A stretch of 64,000 bases of DNA from UBA8914 sp034002905 (GCA_034002905.1 JAVEZQ010000007.1:1-64000); one strand, 5' to 3'; shown: positions 18,059-27,597, numbered from the stretch's first letter. The notes: a model not told the origin generated them from the letters alone. Numbers and translations are program-made.

Positions 18059-18574
18059 ATGATTCCGAACAAGAAAACAAAGCCACACGCGATAAACTGC
18101 GCCATTAAAGGATGCTCTGATCCCGGCAGTTATAAAGCCCCTTTGTCGCCGATGGCACCAAATCAGTATATATGGCTCTGCCTAAATCATGTGCGCGAAC
18201 ACAACGCTAACTGGAACTGGCTTGGCAATTGCAGCGAAGAAGAAGTCGAACGACGCATCCGCTTTGCGACCATTTGGGAACGTCCCACTTGGCCTTTAGG
18301 TAAAGGGCCGGCGGTCATGCGAAAAAAGGGGTCCAAAACAGCACCTTCACCCAAAGCCGTGACCTTACCCCCCTCTATTCTCAAAGCCTTGGACCTCATG
18401 GAAATCGAGCTGCCCGTCACTTTGACAAAAATCAAAAAACGCTATCGTGAATTGGCCAAAAAATATCACCCGGACACCAACCACGAGCCAAAAAAGACCG
18501 TAGAGAAATTTCATCAGTTACAAGATGCATTTCACGTCCTTGAGGCCTATTATACGGCGCAGAGCCAAACTTGA
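18059..18574 (+). CDS. J-domain protein linked to cobS
   Basis: The C-terminal 60 residues form a J domain with the diagnostic HPD motif (LAKKYHPDTNHEPKK), which stimulates DnaK ATPase. The N-terminal 70 residues hold a Cys-containing module (CAIKGCSDPGSYKAPLSPM, WLCLNHVREHN) shared by alphaproteobacterial J-proteins found beside cobS. 171 residues, 16 bp before cobS. It probably helps fold or recycle the cobaltochelatase AAA+ complex, an inference from the conserved neighbourhood. Confidence 0.85.
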   Translation: MIPNKKTKPHAINCAIKGCSDPGSYKAPLSPMAPNQYIWLCLNHVREHNANWNWLGNCSEEEVERRIRFATIWERPTWPLGKGPAVMRKKGSKTAPSPKAVTLPPSILKALDLMEIELPVTLTKIKKRYRELAKKYHPDTNHEPKKTVEKFHQLQDAFHVLEAYYTAQSQT

Positions 18575-18590
18575 TATACAGGATTATTGA

Positions 18591-19577
18591 ATGATTCAAA
18601 CGCCACGCCCATCCCTTGCTGACGAAAAGGGATTACCCGACATCACCGTTTCCGTGCGTAAATTATTTGGACTCGATACAAATATTGAAGTTCCGGCTTT
18701 TTCTGTTGCCGGAGATCATGTGCCCGAAATCGATCCGGCTTATCGCTTTGATCATGATACGACCATGGCCATTCTGGCCGGATTTGCCCATAACCGGCGT
18801 GTGATGGTGCAAGGCTATCATGGCACCGGAAAATCCACCCACATTGAACAGGTCGCCGCACACCTCAACTGGCCGTGCCTGCGCGTCAATCTGGACAGCC
18901 ACATCAGCCGCATCGACCTTGTCGGACGCGATGCCATCGTGATCAAAGATGGGCTGCAAGTCACAGAATTCCGCGAAGGGATTTTGCCATGGGCGCTTCA
19001 GCATGCTGTCGCGCTAATCTTCGATGAGTATGACGCAGGTCGCGCCGATGTGATGTTTGTCATTCAACGTGTGCTCGAAGTTGAGGGCAAACTCACGCTG
19101 CTCGATCAAAATCGTGTCATCCATCCGCATCCCGCTTTTCGTTTGTTTGCTACGGCGAACACTATCGGACTTGGCGATACGACGGGTCTTTATCACGGCA
19201 CGCAGCAAATCAATCAGGGCCAAATGGACCGCTGGAATATCGTTGCAACCCTGAATTACCTGCACGAAAATGAAGAAGTCGCGATTGTTCAGGCCAAAGT
19301 CCCAACCCTCGCGGGTAAGACGAAACGGAGCCAAGTCGCGGCCATGGTGGCACTTGCCAATCTAACGCGTCAAAGTTTCATGAACGGTGATATCGCGACC
19401 GTCATGTCACCGCGCACCGTGATTACCTGGGCAGAAAATTGCGAGATCTTCGGCTCTGTTGCCACAGCCTTTCGCCTCAGCTTCCTCAATAAGTGCGACG
19501 AAGCCGAACGCCCCATCATCGCCGAGTTTTATCAGCGCTGCATGGATGAGGACCTTTCTCCACCGAATAAAGACTGA
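18591..19577 (+). CDS. cobS: Cobaltochelatase AAA+ subunit CobS
   Basis: CobS forms, with CobT, the ATP-driven chaperone part of the aerobic CobNST cobaltochelatase that inserts cobalt into hydrogenobyrinate diamide. Walker A is GYHGTGKS at residues about 75-82, Walker B is ALIFDEYDAG, and the sensor region is FATANTIGLGDTTGLYHGTQ. Length 328 is normal. cobT follows after eight bases. CobN is not in the window, so the pathway must be completed elsewhere if it is functional. Confidence 0.93.
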   Translation: MIQTPRPSLADEKGLPDITVSVRKLFGLDTNIEVPAFSVAGDHVPEIDPAYRFDHDTTMAILAGFAHNRRVMVQGYHGTGKSTHIEQVAAHLNWPCLRVNLDSHISRIDLVGRDAIVIKDGLQVTEFREGILPWALQHAVALIFDEYDAGRADVMFVIQRVLEVEGKLTLLDQNRVIHPHPAFRLFATANTIGLGDTTGLYHGTQQINQGQMDRWNIVATLNYLHENEEVAIVQAKVPTLAGKTKRSQVAAMVALANLTRQSFMNGDIATVMSPRTVITWAENCEIFGSVATAFRLSFLNKCDEAERPIIAEFYQRCMDEDLSPPNKD

Positions 19578-19585
19578 GTACGCCC

Positions 19586-21394
19586 TTGATGAAGGAAAGC
19601 GATGAAACGCCCGTTGAACGCTTCAAGCGCGCAACGGCTTCAACCATCAAAGCGATCGGCCACAAGCCGGAGCTGGAAGTCGCCTTTAGCGCGCAGGGCA
19701 CAGATGTCTCGCCGGGGCGCGTCAGAATACCTGAACCCGCCGCGCAACCAGACACATCCAATCGTGCTTTTATTCGCGGAGCCGCCGACAGCGTCGCCTC
19801 AAAGCTACGCCACCACAATCCCAAAATTCACGCACGCCATACGGCCCTCCCGGCCAAGGCCCGTGAAGCTTTTGAAGCGCTGGAAACGGCACGCTGCGAG
19901 GCTTTGGGCGCACGACACATGTCCGGCGTGAGCCACAACATTGCCCAGTTTCACGATGACCAGTGCCGTGACAAACGGCTTGATAAAGCGCAAGCTCGCC
20001 GCGACACGCAGCTTTCAGATGTCTTGCATCTAAGCGCCTATGCCGCTTTCACTGGCCAAAAGATCCCTTCTCACGGGAAAAAAGCCATCGAGCTATGGCA
20101 GGATCTCTTACACAAAAAAACCGAGAAGATTTTAAAAAGTTGTGCCGCCTGTCTTGACGATCAGGAAGCTTTTGCCACGCTTGCTGAACAGATGCTTGGC
20201 GAGCTTGGTCTCACAAAGGGCGAGAGCGAAAAGAAAAAGAAAGAAGACACCCCACAACCCGAAGAAACACCACCCCAACAACCAGATGACGAGGCAACGC
20301 CGGACAGCAAGCAATCCTCGAAACTTCAGGCCTCAGCCGAAGAAACGCCCGAAGAAGAGTCTTCCGACACACAGCACGCAGCTATTCAAGGCGAAGAGGA
20401 AAGCGAGGAAGGAGATGAGGAGTCACAGCAAACATCCGGCACCTCGCTGGATAAAACGGCCGCAGGACTGACAACCTACAGGATTTTCACGCAGACCTAT
20501 GACGAGACGGTTCGCGCCCAAGAGGTTTGCTCGCCCGCGGAGATGCGACGTCTGCGCCATTTGCTTGATTATCAGGTACGCCACGCGCAAGCGATCATTG
20601 TGCGTCTAGCCAACAGGCTCCAGCGTCGCTTGATGGCGCGGCAACAGCGCTCTTGGCATTTTGATCAGGAAGAAGGGCTTTTGGACAGCGCCCGCCTTGC
20701 CCGCATCGTCGCCAACCCGATGCTTCCCCTTTCCTTTAAACAAGAACGCGATACCGATTTCCGCGATACCGTCGTCACGCTACTCATCGACAATTCTGGT
20801 TCCATGCGCGGACGCCCCATCACGCTTGCCGCGATCAGCGCCGATATCCTTGCGCGCACGCTAGAACGCTGTGGCGTCAAGACAGAAATTCTCGGCTTCA
20901 CAACCCGCTCGTGGAAAGGTGGCCGCGCCCGTGAAGACTGGATCACAGCAGGCAAGCCCAAACGTCCCGGACGACTCAACGAATTACGCCATATCATTTA
21001 CAAAGAAGCCGATACGCCATGGCGGCGTGCCCGCACCCATCTTGGCCTCATGCTCCGCGAAGGTCTTCTTAAGGAAAATATCGACGGCGAGGCTTTGCTA
21101 TGGGCCCACAGCCGTCTTCTCGCCCGTCACGAAAACAGGCGGATTCTTATGGTGATTTCAGATGGCGCTCCCGTCGACGATGCCACGCTTGCAGTTAATC
21201 CCGTTGATTATCTTGATTTGCATCTGCGCGAAGTGATTGCTTGGATCGAAAACCGTTCGCCCATTGAACTCATCGCCATTGGCATCGGCCACGACGTCAC
21301 ACGCTATTACACACGCGCCGTAACCATCAGCGATGTCGATCAATTGGGCGGCACGATGACCGAACAACTGGCCGATTTATTTGATACGCCGTAG
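19586..21394 (+). CDS. cobT: Cobaltochelatase subunit CobT
   Basis: The 602-residue protein has an N-terminal helical part, a long acidic Glu/Gln/Pro-rich linker at about residues 215-300 (EEESEEGDEESQQT), and a C-terminal von Willebrand A domain with the MIDAS motif DNSGSMRG near residue 402. CobT contacts the CobS hexamer ring. Order and spacing with cobS are canonical. All visible key residues are present. Confidence 0.93.
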   Translation: MMKESDETPVERFKRATASTIKAIGHKPELEVAFSAQGTDVSPGRVRIPEPAAQPDTSNRAFIRGAADSVASKLRHHNPKIHARHTALPAKAREAFEALETARCEALGARHMSGVSHNIAQFHDDQCRDKRLDKAQARRDTQLSDVLHLSAYAAFTGQKIPSHGKKAIELWQDLLHKKTEKILKSCAACLDDQEAFATLAEQMLGELGLTKGESEKKKKEDTPQPEETPPQQPDDEATPDSKQSSKLQASAEETPEEESSDTQHAAIQGEEESEEGDEESQQTSGTSLDKTAAGLTTYRIFTQTYDETVRAQEVCSPAEMRRLRHLLDYQVRHAQAIIVRLANRLQRRLMARQQRSWHFDQEEGLLDSARLARIVANPMLPLSFKQERDTDFRDTVVTLLIDNSGSMRGRPITLAAISADILARTLERCGVKTEILGFTTRSWKGGRAREDWITAGKPKRPGRLNELRHIIYKEADTPWRRARTHLGLMLREGLLKENIDGEALLWAHSRLLARHENRRILMVISDGAPVDDATLAVNPVDYLDLHLREVIAWIENRSPIELIAIGIGHDVTRYYTRAVTISDVDQLGGTMTEQLADLFDTP

Positions 21395-21400
21395 ATCAGA

Positions 21401-22477
21401 TTAAGCCGCAAAGCAAGCTTCAAAGCCCTGCCGCAATTCGTCCGTTGGTAAGTTCCGCCCGATAAAAACCATACGAGAACGGCGATCCGCACCTTCAGGC
21501 CACGCCGGAAGAACAGCGCCCTCCAGCATCATATGAACGCCTTGGATCACAACGGGATGCTCTTCGCCCGCAAAGCTGAAAATCCCCTTATAACGCAATA
21601 AATCGCCGCCTTTTTCAGCTGCGAGTTCGCCCAGCCATGTCTGGACCCTGTTCGCATCCATCGGTTTGTCGCTGACGAGCGAGAGCGTGCCGATATCGCT
21701 GTGATGGCGGAAGGCGTGTTCGGCCTTATGCTCATGGGAAGCGCCACAACTACACGAGTCTGGACAACAACATTCCCCCGCACCATGCTCATGGTGATGA
21801 TGATGGTGGTGGTGTTCACACGCCCCGTTCTCTTCCCCCAAGAACGTCGGCATACGCTGGATCACGCGATCCAGATCAAACCCGCCGACATTAAACAGCC
21901 TGGTGACATCCATCTGTCCACGCAGGCATTCATGAATCTGGACAAAGGGATTAAGGCCCTGAATGACCGCCATCACTGCTTCTTTCTCAGCTTCGCTCAC
22001 CAAATCCGTCTTGCTCAAGAGCACCGTATCGGCAAAGGCTATTTGCTGTTCGATCTCTGGCGAGGTTTCAAGCTGCTCCCTGACATGATAGGCATCGACG
22101 AGCGCGATGATGTTATCCAGTTGCGCCTTGGCCGCGATATCCCGATCAGTAAAGAACGTTTGGGCCACAGGCGCAGGATCGGCCAGACCCGTCGTTTCAA
22201 TCAAAATCCCGTCATAGCCTCGTGCATCGCGAAGCAGGCCGGAAATCACGCGAATGAGGTCACCGCGCACCGTGCAGCAGACGCAGCCGTTATTCATTTC
22301 ATAGATTTCTTCGTCCGCCCTGACGATCAGATTATGGTCGATACCGATTTCTCCCAGCTCGTTAACAATAACCGCATATCGCTTTTTATGATCGTTGGTC
22401 AGGATTGTGTTAAGAAGCGTGGTCTTGCCAGCACCCAGAAATCCCGTCAGAACCGTGACCGGAACTTTTCTTTGCAT
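21401..22477 (-). CDS. G3E GTPase (COG0523/CobW family), His-rich
   Basis: This is a metallochaperone-type P-loop GTPase. Walker A GFLGAGKTT is at residues 12-20 and the metal-binding CxCC at 65-68 (NNGCVCCTV). A His/Cys-rich stretch at about 221-262 includes eight consecutive His, a CCCP motif and further HEH pairs. The CobW C-terminal domain follows. Members act in cobalamin synthesis or deliver zinc. The neighbouring cobST suggests cobalt, but the His/Cys loop and a Zur-like inverted repeat 46 bp upstream suggest zinc. The start at 22477 has AAGGA six bases upstream. It ends seven bases from the convergent cobT. Confidence 0.85.
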   Translation of the reverse strand: MQRKVPVTVLTGFLGAGKTTLLNTILTNDHKKRYAVIVNELGEIGIDHNLIVRADEEIYEMNNGCVCCTVRGDLIRVISGLLRDARGYDGILIETTGLADPAPVAQTFFTDRDIAAKAQLDNIIALVDAYHVREQLETSPEIEQQIAFADTVLLSKTDLVSEAEKEAVMAVIQGLNPFVQIHECLRGQMDVTRLFNVGGFDLDRVIQRMPTFLGEENGACEHHHHHHHHEHGAGECCCPDSCSCGASHEHKAEHAFRHHSDIGTLSLVSDKPMDANRVQTWLGELAAEKGGDLLRYKGIFSFAGEEHPVVIQGVHMMLEGAVLPAWPEGADRRSRMVFIGRNLPTDELRQGFEACFAA

Positions 22478-22522
22478 CCTTATTCCTTTCATCAACCATC
22501 ACGAATGAGGGAGCAAGCATAC

Positions 22523-22538
22523 AGTTATTTCAATAACT
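22523..22538. promoter_or_regulatory. Possible Zur/Fur-family operator
   Basis: The perfect inverted repeat AGTTATT-TC-AATAACT lies 46 bp upstream of the G3E GTPase start. The GTTAT/ATAAC half-sites resemble zinc-uptake regulator boxes such as GTTATA-N-TATAAC, and are related to the palindrome in front of zur/znuA in this window. Regulation by Zur is inferred only. Confidence 0.4.
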
Positions 22539-22663
22539 AAGCTATCCCTTATTCCCTTTGTAATCGTTGTTTCCCCATAACGAAAAGATTAAAAATTCCT
22601 TTCCTTGGCCTACCCATTTACGGTAAAAAGGAGACCTGACGATTGCTCGTTAAGGAACAGAGT

Positions 22664-24859
22664 ATGAAACGTTTTGGACTTAGTCTTGTTGGTCTTTTGT
22701 TCGCCTTGAGCTGTGGCCCCGCTTTTGCCCAAAGCAGTGGCTATTCCAGCCAATATGCCCCTGTCCCCAAACGCTCCCCCCGCGTTCCCGTCAAGAGTCA
22801 GGCGCTTGAGAAAAAATCGCCACAGCTCCCGACTTCCAATATCCTGACTGGTCCAGCTGAAATCATCGACACGGAAAGCGTCAAGGTTCAGGGATTTAAA
22901 GTCCGTCTGTATGGCGTTGTCCCCCCCCAACTGGGCGCCAATTTCGGACCACAGGCCCGCGCCGTAATGGATTCGATGGCCCAAGGCACGGTTACCTGTA
23001 AAATCATTGACCGCCATAGCGATGGGCAATTATTGGCGCGATGTGAAAACCAGCAAAACATGGATTTCGGCATGGAGCTGCTACGGCGTGGGCTGGCCGT
23101 CACGGCGCGAGGGACCCTTGCATCGTCAGAACTGGCCAACAGCTATATCGCCGCCGAGCAAGCCGCTCAAACGCAGCATGTCGGCCTTTGGAAAACTTCC
23201 GCACCCAGCGCCGTTTCGGCAAAAAGTATCAAGGACGCCGCTACCAAGATTGCCCAAGCAAAATTAGAGGAAGCTGCAGCCAAAGAACGTGCCGCACGTG
23301 AAGAAAAAGAAAAAGAAGCACAAGAAAAAGTAAAACAGGAAGCTGAAGCGGCAGCAGCCAAGGCGGGCGCGCCCACAACAGCTCCCGATGCCACGGTTTC
23401 CCTTGCGACGGCATCGACGATGGAACCCGCTCCACAGGACTTACCCCCCGCACCGCTTCTTTCAACAGAGGCGCCTCTTGCCGAAACAGCCTTGCTTGAC
23501 ACAATGCAGGATGCACCTGCGTTAACTGATACCACCGACCAAGTGGCACAAGCCGCTCTTCCTCAAGGCTTTGCCGAACGCTATCAACTTTTAATCACGG
23601 GTATTCTGGGACTGGTAGCGACCTTCTCCTTGATTGGTGCTATGGCCTATTTCAAATGGCGCGAACGTCGCCATGGCCTGAGCGCCCTTGCCGCCGCCTT
23701 GCGTGGCGAGCTCTTAGCCGCTCGCTCTCTATGCAAAGCCCGTCATACAAAAATTGTCGAAGAAAATAGCGAAATCAACACAAGCTGGCCGCGCATTCGC
23801 ACGATGGTGTTTCAGGCCCATGTCCATCGACTTGGCGAGCTGGGTGCCGAATTGTCGCGACAAATTGCCTCGATCTATGGTCAAGCGAGCGATTACGCCT
23901 CTTACTACCGCGCCAATGATGGCTATCGCGATGCCGCATCCAAGAAACAGGCGCTTGAAGTCTTGATCCGTCACATAGACGACGTCAATCCTCGGCTTGC
24001 TCAGATTGAAGTTTCTGGGGCAATGATGAGGCCGACGACTCTCGCCGTCAGAACGCAACCCCGCCTGACAGCAATCGTGAAACCCCTTTCCCTGCCCGGT
24101 CGGAATGTAGTGCCAACAGGATCCGGCACGGAACCATCTGGTTCATCCCAAACAAAAACCACCTCTGAACAACCTCTGACCGAAACGGCGGCTCGAAAAG
24201 ACTCAAAGGCCTTTGTCCAAGAAACGGAAGAAACACCTTCCTTTATGCAGACCAAGGAAATCCCGCCGGAAATTGCCATCAACCTGTCTGATGTCAAGCA
24301 AGAGCTTTCCAACATCAAATCTGTCAGAGTTGCCAATCCGTCGGTAAGGCCCAACTCATTTGAAGCTGAAGCGCAAGCCAACGAACCCAAGGACACTGCG
24401 ACGACGGAGTCTGCCGAAGCAGACAACCCCACAGTCCAGATTCGCCCCGCGCCAAATATGACAACGCCCCTTCCTACTGGCACAGGGAAAACGGGAACGA
24501 AACCGGCAGCGTCCACTGGACAAAAAACAACGGTCAAAGCAAAAAGTTCTGTCGCGAACGCGCTAAACAAAAACAAAGAAAAACCGGCAGCGGCAGCTCA
24601 AGTCTCCTCAACGCAAGCGGCCACAACTCAAGCGTCGAACAAGGCCAAGGTCAACTTTACAGCCCCGATCTTTGACCAGTTAGCCAAGATCAAAACCTTC
24701 GCAAACGATCGGATCGATCGCCTCCGCATTCATGAACGCCGTAACGATTACACAATCCCCGATTATGCCAATCTGACGGATGAAGAGCTGGAAGCCCTTC
24801 TGTACGCCGAAGAGGACATCTATGCCTCGAACTACCAACGAGGAAAAAAGGTGATTTAA
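22664..24859 (+). CDS. SNase-like (thermonuclease-fold) membrane protein
   Basis: The ATG at 22664 has AAGGA seven bases upstream. A signal peptide (MKRFGLSLVGLLFALSCGPAFAQ) is followed by a staphylococcal-nuclease-like OB domain at about residues 50-195 (VQGFKVRLYGVVPP, LLARCENQQNMDFGMELLRRG, GLWK). Then come an Ala/Glu/Lys-rich coiled stretch, one transmembrane helix at about 308-332 (LLITGILGLVATFSLIGAMA), a helical cytoplasmic part and a long disordered tail. Catalytic Arg/Glu of a true nuclease are not clearly all present, so the domain may bind rather than cut nucleic acid. 731 residues. The function is unknown. Confidence 0.65.
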   Translation: MKRFGLSLVGLLFALSCGPAFAQSSGYSSQYAPVPKRSPRVPVKSQALEKKSPQLPTSNILTGPAEIIDTESVKVQGFKVRLYGVVPPQLGANFGPQARAVMDSMAQGTVTCKIIDRHSDGQLLARCENQQNMDFGMELLRRGLAVTARGTLASSELANSYIAAEQAAQTQHVGLWKTSAPSAVSAKSIKDAATKIAQAKLEEAAAKERAAREEKEKEAQEKVKQEAEAAAAKAGAPTTAPDATVSLATASTMEPAPQDLPPAPLLSTEAPLAETALLDTMQDAPALTDTTDQVAQAALPQGFAERYQLLITGILGLVATFSLIGAMAYFKWRERRHGLSALAAALRGELLAARSLCKARHTKIVEENSEINTSWPRIRTMVFQAHVHRLGELGAELSRQIASIYGQASDYASYYRANDGYRDAASKKQALEVLIRHIDDVNPRLAQIEVSGAMMRPTTLAVRTQPRLTAIVKPLSLPGRNVVPTGSGTEPSGSSQTKTTSEQPLTETAARKDSKAFVQETEETPSFMQTKEIPPEIAINLSDVKQELSNIKSVRVANPSVRPNSFEAEAQANEPKDTATTESAEADNPTVQIRPAPNMTTPLPTGTGKTGTKPAASTGQKTTVKAKSSVANALNKNKEKPAAAAQVSSTQAATTQASNKAKVNFTAPIFDQLAKIKTFANDRIDRLRIHERRNDYTIPDYANLTDEELEALLYAEEDIYASNYQRGKKVI

Positions 24860-25003
24860 GGCGCCATAAAGAAGGTTTTTCGTTTTTTTTTTACAGGCTG
24901 GCTCTTTAGGGTACAGTGCCATTTAGCCCTCTTCCTCGTGCCAAAAATGAATAAATAGGCCCACAATACTTTACGGACAGCCCCCCTCATATAGGTGGAT
25001 TTT

Positions 25004-26194
25004 ATGACAGATATTTTCAGCAGTTTCCGATTTCACAACCTTCGTCACCACGACACCGTTCTAGGTCCTCTAAACGAAAAGGATACGCCCGACACAACCT
25101 TGCCAACCGGCATGATGGCCCACATTGCCGATTTGTTTGTGCACGACATGGGCGCCATTCATGTTCCTTTTGCCAGCGACGTTCTTCCTCTCCGCCATTA
25201 CAGCCGGAACAGCAAAGCCGTCGTGTTGGATCCGTCCCTAGTGGATTACGATTTTGAGCGAGCGCGCTTGGTCGATCTCCGCCACTACCGTGAAGAGAAA
25301 GACCATCTTGTCATAACGCCAGAGGCCCTATCTCTCTCACGGCGCCTTCCCAATGAGCCGGGTCTGTATGATCATTTGATGTTCTTGCGCTTTAAGGACA
25401 AACTAGAGCGCATGCCACGCGAGAAAGCCGAAATCCTTCTTAATGATTTGAGTTTTAGAGGCTACAAGCTGCCGCCAGTTATTCTGGGGAACGATCTGGA
25501 TTTTGAGCGTTGCAGGACGGGTCGCGCCGTCATGATGCGCGTACCAGACATGGGGTGGCGTTCCTTTTACGTCCGCAAAGCGGAATATGCCCTTCCCAAC
25601 GAAAGCATGCTGAAACTTTTTGAAACTGCCACCGTTATCTTTATCGACCAAACAACTCATTTTCAGGCTGATCTCAACCGCGCATGCGGTGTTAAAAGCT
25701 TTAATCGTCCTGTATCCGACGATCATCGCCGCGCTTTGTTTCACTATTACGTCAATGCTGCCCTTTGTTGTAATCAAACGAATGGCGGCGCGCTCCGCAT
25801 CCTTTTTCCCGACGGCTCCCTTCCTTTTGCCGCAAATACCTTGACGGCTCAATTCTCTCTGGCCGGTATTGTGACAACGCAACACCCCAAGGAAATTGGG
25901 GCCGCGCGAGGAATTCTTCTGTCACACCCGCTGTCGGGTGAGGCCAAGACGGCCTGTGGCCTTTCGCGGCGATGCACCTTTATCCCTATCCAGCAAAGCC
26001 GAAAAAATGACGGTATTCTACACACAGAACTTCTGGCGCACGAAGCCCGTGCGCTTACTCTTTCCGTCGAACACGATATGCTGGATATCACGCCCGCGCC
26101 TTTGCCCGAAGCCGCCCGCGAAGCGCTTGTCGCTCAACTCCCCAACTCCCCGCCAAGCTGGCACCATCCGATAAGGGTGCGTGTGGTGGGGTAA
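25004..26194 (+). CDS. Hypothetical 396-residue protein
   Basis: I recognise no family. The protein is soluble, without signal peptide or membrane helix, and rich in His/Arg near the N-terminus (FHNLRHHDTVLG). It has mixed alpha/beta character and several Cys (RACGV, AALCCNQTNG, TACGLSRRC). AGGTGG precedes the ATG at 25004. An in-frame GTG three codons earlier is possible. It is monocistronic and ends 18 bp from the convergent cyclodipeptide-synthase-like gene, so it borders the accessory island. Confidence 0.6.
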   Translation: MTDIFSSFRFHNLRHHDTVLGPLNEKDTPDTTLPTGMMAHIADLFVHDMGAIHVPFASDVLPLRHYSRNSKAVVLDPSLVDYDFERARLVDLRHYREEKDHLVITPEALSLSRRLPNEPGLYDHLMFLRFKDKLERMPREKAEILLNDLSFRGYKLPPVILGNDLDFERCRTGRAVMMRVPDMGWRSFYVRKAEYALPNESMLKLFETATVIFIDQTTHFQADLNRACGVKSFNRPVSDDHRRALFHYYVNAALCCNQTNGGALRILFPDGSLPFAANTLTAQFSLAGIVTTQHPKEIGAARGILLSHPLSGEAKTACGLSRRCTFIPIQQSRKNDGILHTELLAHEARALTLSVEHDMLDITPAPLPEAAREALVAQLPNSPPSWHHPIRVRVVG

Positions 26195-26212
26195 GCATAA
26201 GATTTAAGAATA

Positions 26213-26926
26213 TTATTGATTTATAACTAGACGAAGATCTGGGTTTCTCGGAGAGGAACTGTGTTCGTTCTTAGATAACCTGAATCTAACCTTCGCAAAC
26301 GTCTCTTTACACAACCATCGCGGAACTGTGTCAACACATCCAGATCGTATCAATCTTAAACATTCAAGTTCATCTCCAGGATAAAGACGCACAGAAGACA
26401 ACTCTCTCGCTTGCAATGAAATAACCGCCGCTTCTTCAATTAGGAAATCTACGCTGTGAGGCCAACCAGTTTGAATATTTTTGTTCTCTTGCCGCAAGTA
26501 AAAACGCATGGCGTCTCTTTCAACTGCCTTTCGAAAAATGGGGTTATTTTCATATGCTATCTTAAACAACTTGATGACTCGTTCATAATCAGGATGTGAG
26601 AGCCATTCACTCCACCGGACAATTTGTGTTTCAACTCGACATTTATCGATTATATCCTGATGTTTCGCCAACCACAACGTACCTAAAGCAGCAGCGCCCA
26701 CAAAGGCTTCCCCCTCGGGAACTCCAGCCGCCATAAAGTTATGTCGATATAGAGCATCAGTGACATCTATCCGGATAAGCTTAAATCGCTTAGCTGCAAA
26801 ATCCAAGATTGCTGCAAACTTTTCTTCTTTCCAATTTGGGCTCTCTATACTCACACCAAGCGTTGCTGCCGAGTAGGCCCTCCAGTCGGGGCAATTTCTG
26901 ATTTCAACTTTATAGTTTTTTATCAC
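26213..26926 (-). CDS. Putative tRNA-dependent cyclodipeptide synthase (XYP-type)
   Basis: The 237 residues show features I associate with the CDPS family (Rossmann fold related to class-Ic aminoacyl-tRNA synthetases, using two aminoacyl-tRNAs to make a cyclic dipeptide). LGVSIESPNW places S26 where AlbC has catalytic Ser37. FLIEEA (residues 161-166) aligns with AlbC Y178-x3-E182, keeping E165 but with F161 for the Tyr. LYPGD (181-185) gives the Tyr-Pro pair that defines the XYP subfamily. It also has an LYRHN motif (59-63). The start overlaps the XRE gene by ATGA, so it is translationally coupled. The amino acids used cannot be predicted. The family call is by eye. Confidence 0.6.
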   Translation of the reverse strand: MIKNYKVEIRNCPDWRAYSAATLGVSIESPNWKEEKFAAILDFAAKRFKLIRIDVTDALYRHNFMAAGVPEGEAFVGAAALGTLWLAKHQDIIDKCRVETQIVRWSEWLSHPDYERVIKLFKIAYENNPIFRKAVERDAMRFYLRQENKNIQTGWPHSVDFLIEEAAVISLQARELSSVRLYPGDELECLRLIRSGCVDTVPRWLCKETFAKVRFRLSKNEHSSSPRNPDLRLVINQ

Positions 26927-27555
26927 TTTTTGCTCCCGCTAATAGGCATTGGGGCCTGGTCCCATATTATTTCAAACAGCCCACGAAGCATTTCGGCATG
27001 ATCTTTATCCCTCATGACAAGAACGCCCGCACTTGTTCCCCTTAAAATAGCCACCTTGTCTCCATAAACAACCATAACGCTATTTTTAAAATGTTCTTTA
27101 GAAATTGCTCTGTAATCTTCTATTGGGTAATCAAACTTTTTTGCATTTTCCGAACACAAATATCTGCACCTAATGCCTGCATTACGAATGCGAAAGTTGG
27201 ACTCAACGACCTCGCGAACAGAAACTGTGTCATCGATGCAAATAAATTCGATTTGGGCATCTTTTTTTCCACGAAGTTCGTAATAAATCTCATCTAATAA
27301 TTTGAGATAACAATCGGCGCCCTCAATTAGTCTGTAATCTTCAAGAACAAGATTTACGCCTCTTTCACCGTTAAATTCCACGCCGCCTTCATTAAACGCC
27401 TTGATAATCCGCTCGAGCGTTGCAGGACGGGCATTCGTCGTGCCGCGCTCAATCTTAAAGATCGTTTCGCTGGTCAGACCCGTCTTGTCAGCGAGATCCT
27501 GTGCATCCCACTCAACAAGCATTCTTGCGGCTCTGATCTGTTTTCCTGTAATCAT
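26923..27555 (-). CDS. XRE-family regulator with C-terminal sensor-like domain
   Basis: Residues 1-60 are a helix-turn-helix (QIRAARMLVEWDAQDLADKT, LTSETIFKIERGTTNARPAT), typical of Cro/C1-type repressors. Residues about 80-210 form an alpha/beta domain (IEFICIDDTVSVREVVES, VMVVYGDKVAILRGTSAG, GLFEIIWDQA) resembling effector domains of TrmB-like or PLD-like regulators. It overlaps the putative cyclodipeptide synthase by four bases and is first in that two-gene unit. Two inverted repeats just upstream suggest autoregulation. The effector is unknown. Confidence 0.75.
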   Translation of the reverse strand: MITGKQIRAARMLVEWDAQDLADKTGLTSETIFKIERGTTNARPATLERIIKAFNEGGVEFNGERGVNLVLEDYRLIEGADCYLKLLDEIYYELRGKKDAQIEFICIDDTVSVREVVESNFRIRNAGIRCRYLCSENAKKFDYPIEDYRAISKEHFKNSVMVVYGDKVAILRGTSAGVLVMRDKDHAEMLRGLFEIIWDQAPMPISGSKK

Positions 27556-27597
27556 AAGTTTTACTCACAACAACTTATAATTTGTATAGCACAAATT
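27554..27597. promoter_or_regulatory. Operator-like inverted repeats before XRE gene
   Basis: Two perfect 7-bp inverted repeats sit directly upstream of the XRE start on the minus strand: ATAAGTT (27554-27560) with AACTTAT (27572-27578), and AATTTGT (27579-27585) with ACAAATT (27591-27597). The second overlaps an AT-rich region where a promoter -10 would lie. This fits autorepression by the XRE protein, but binding is inferred. Confidence 0.45.
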
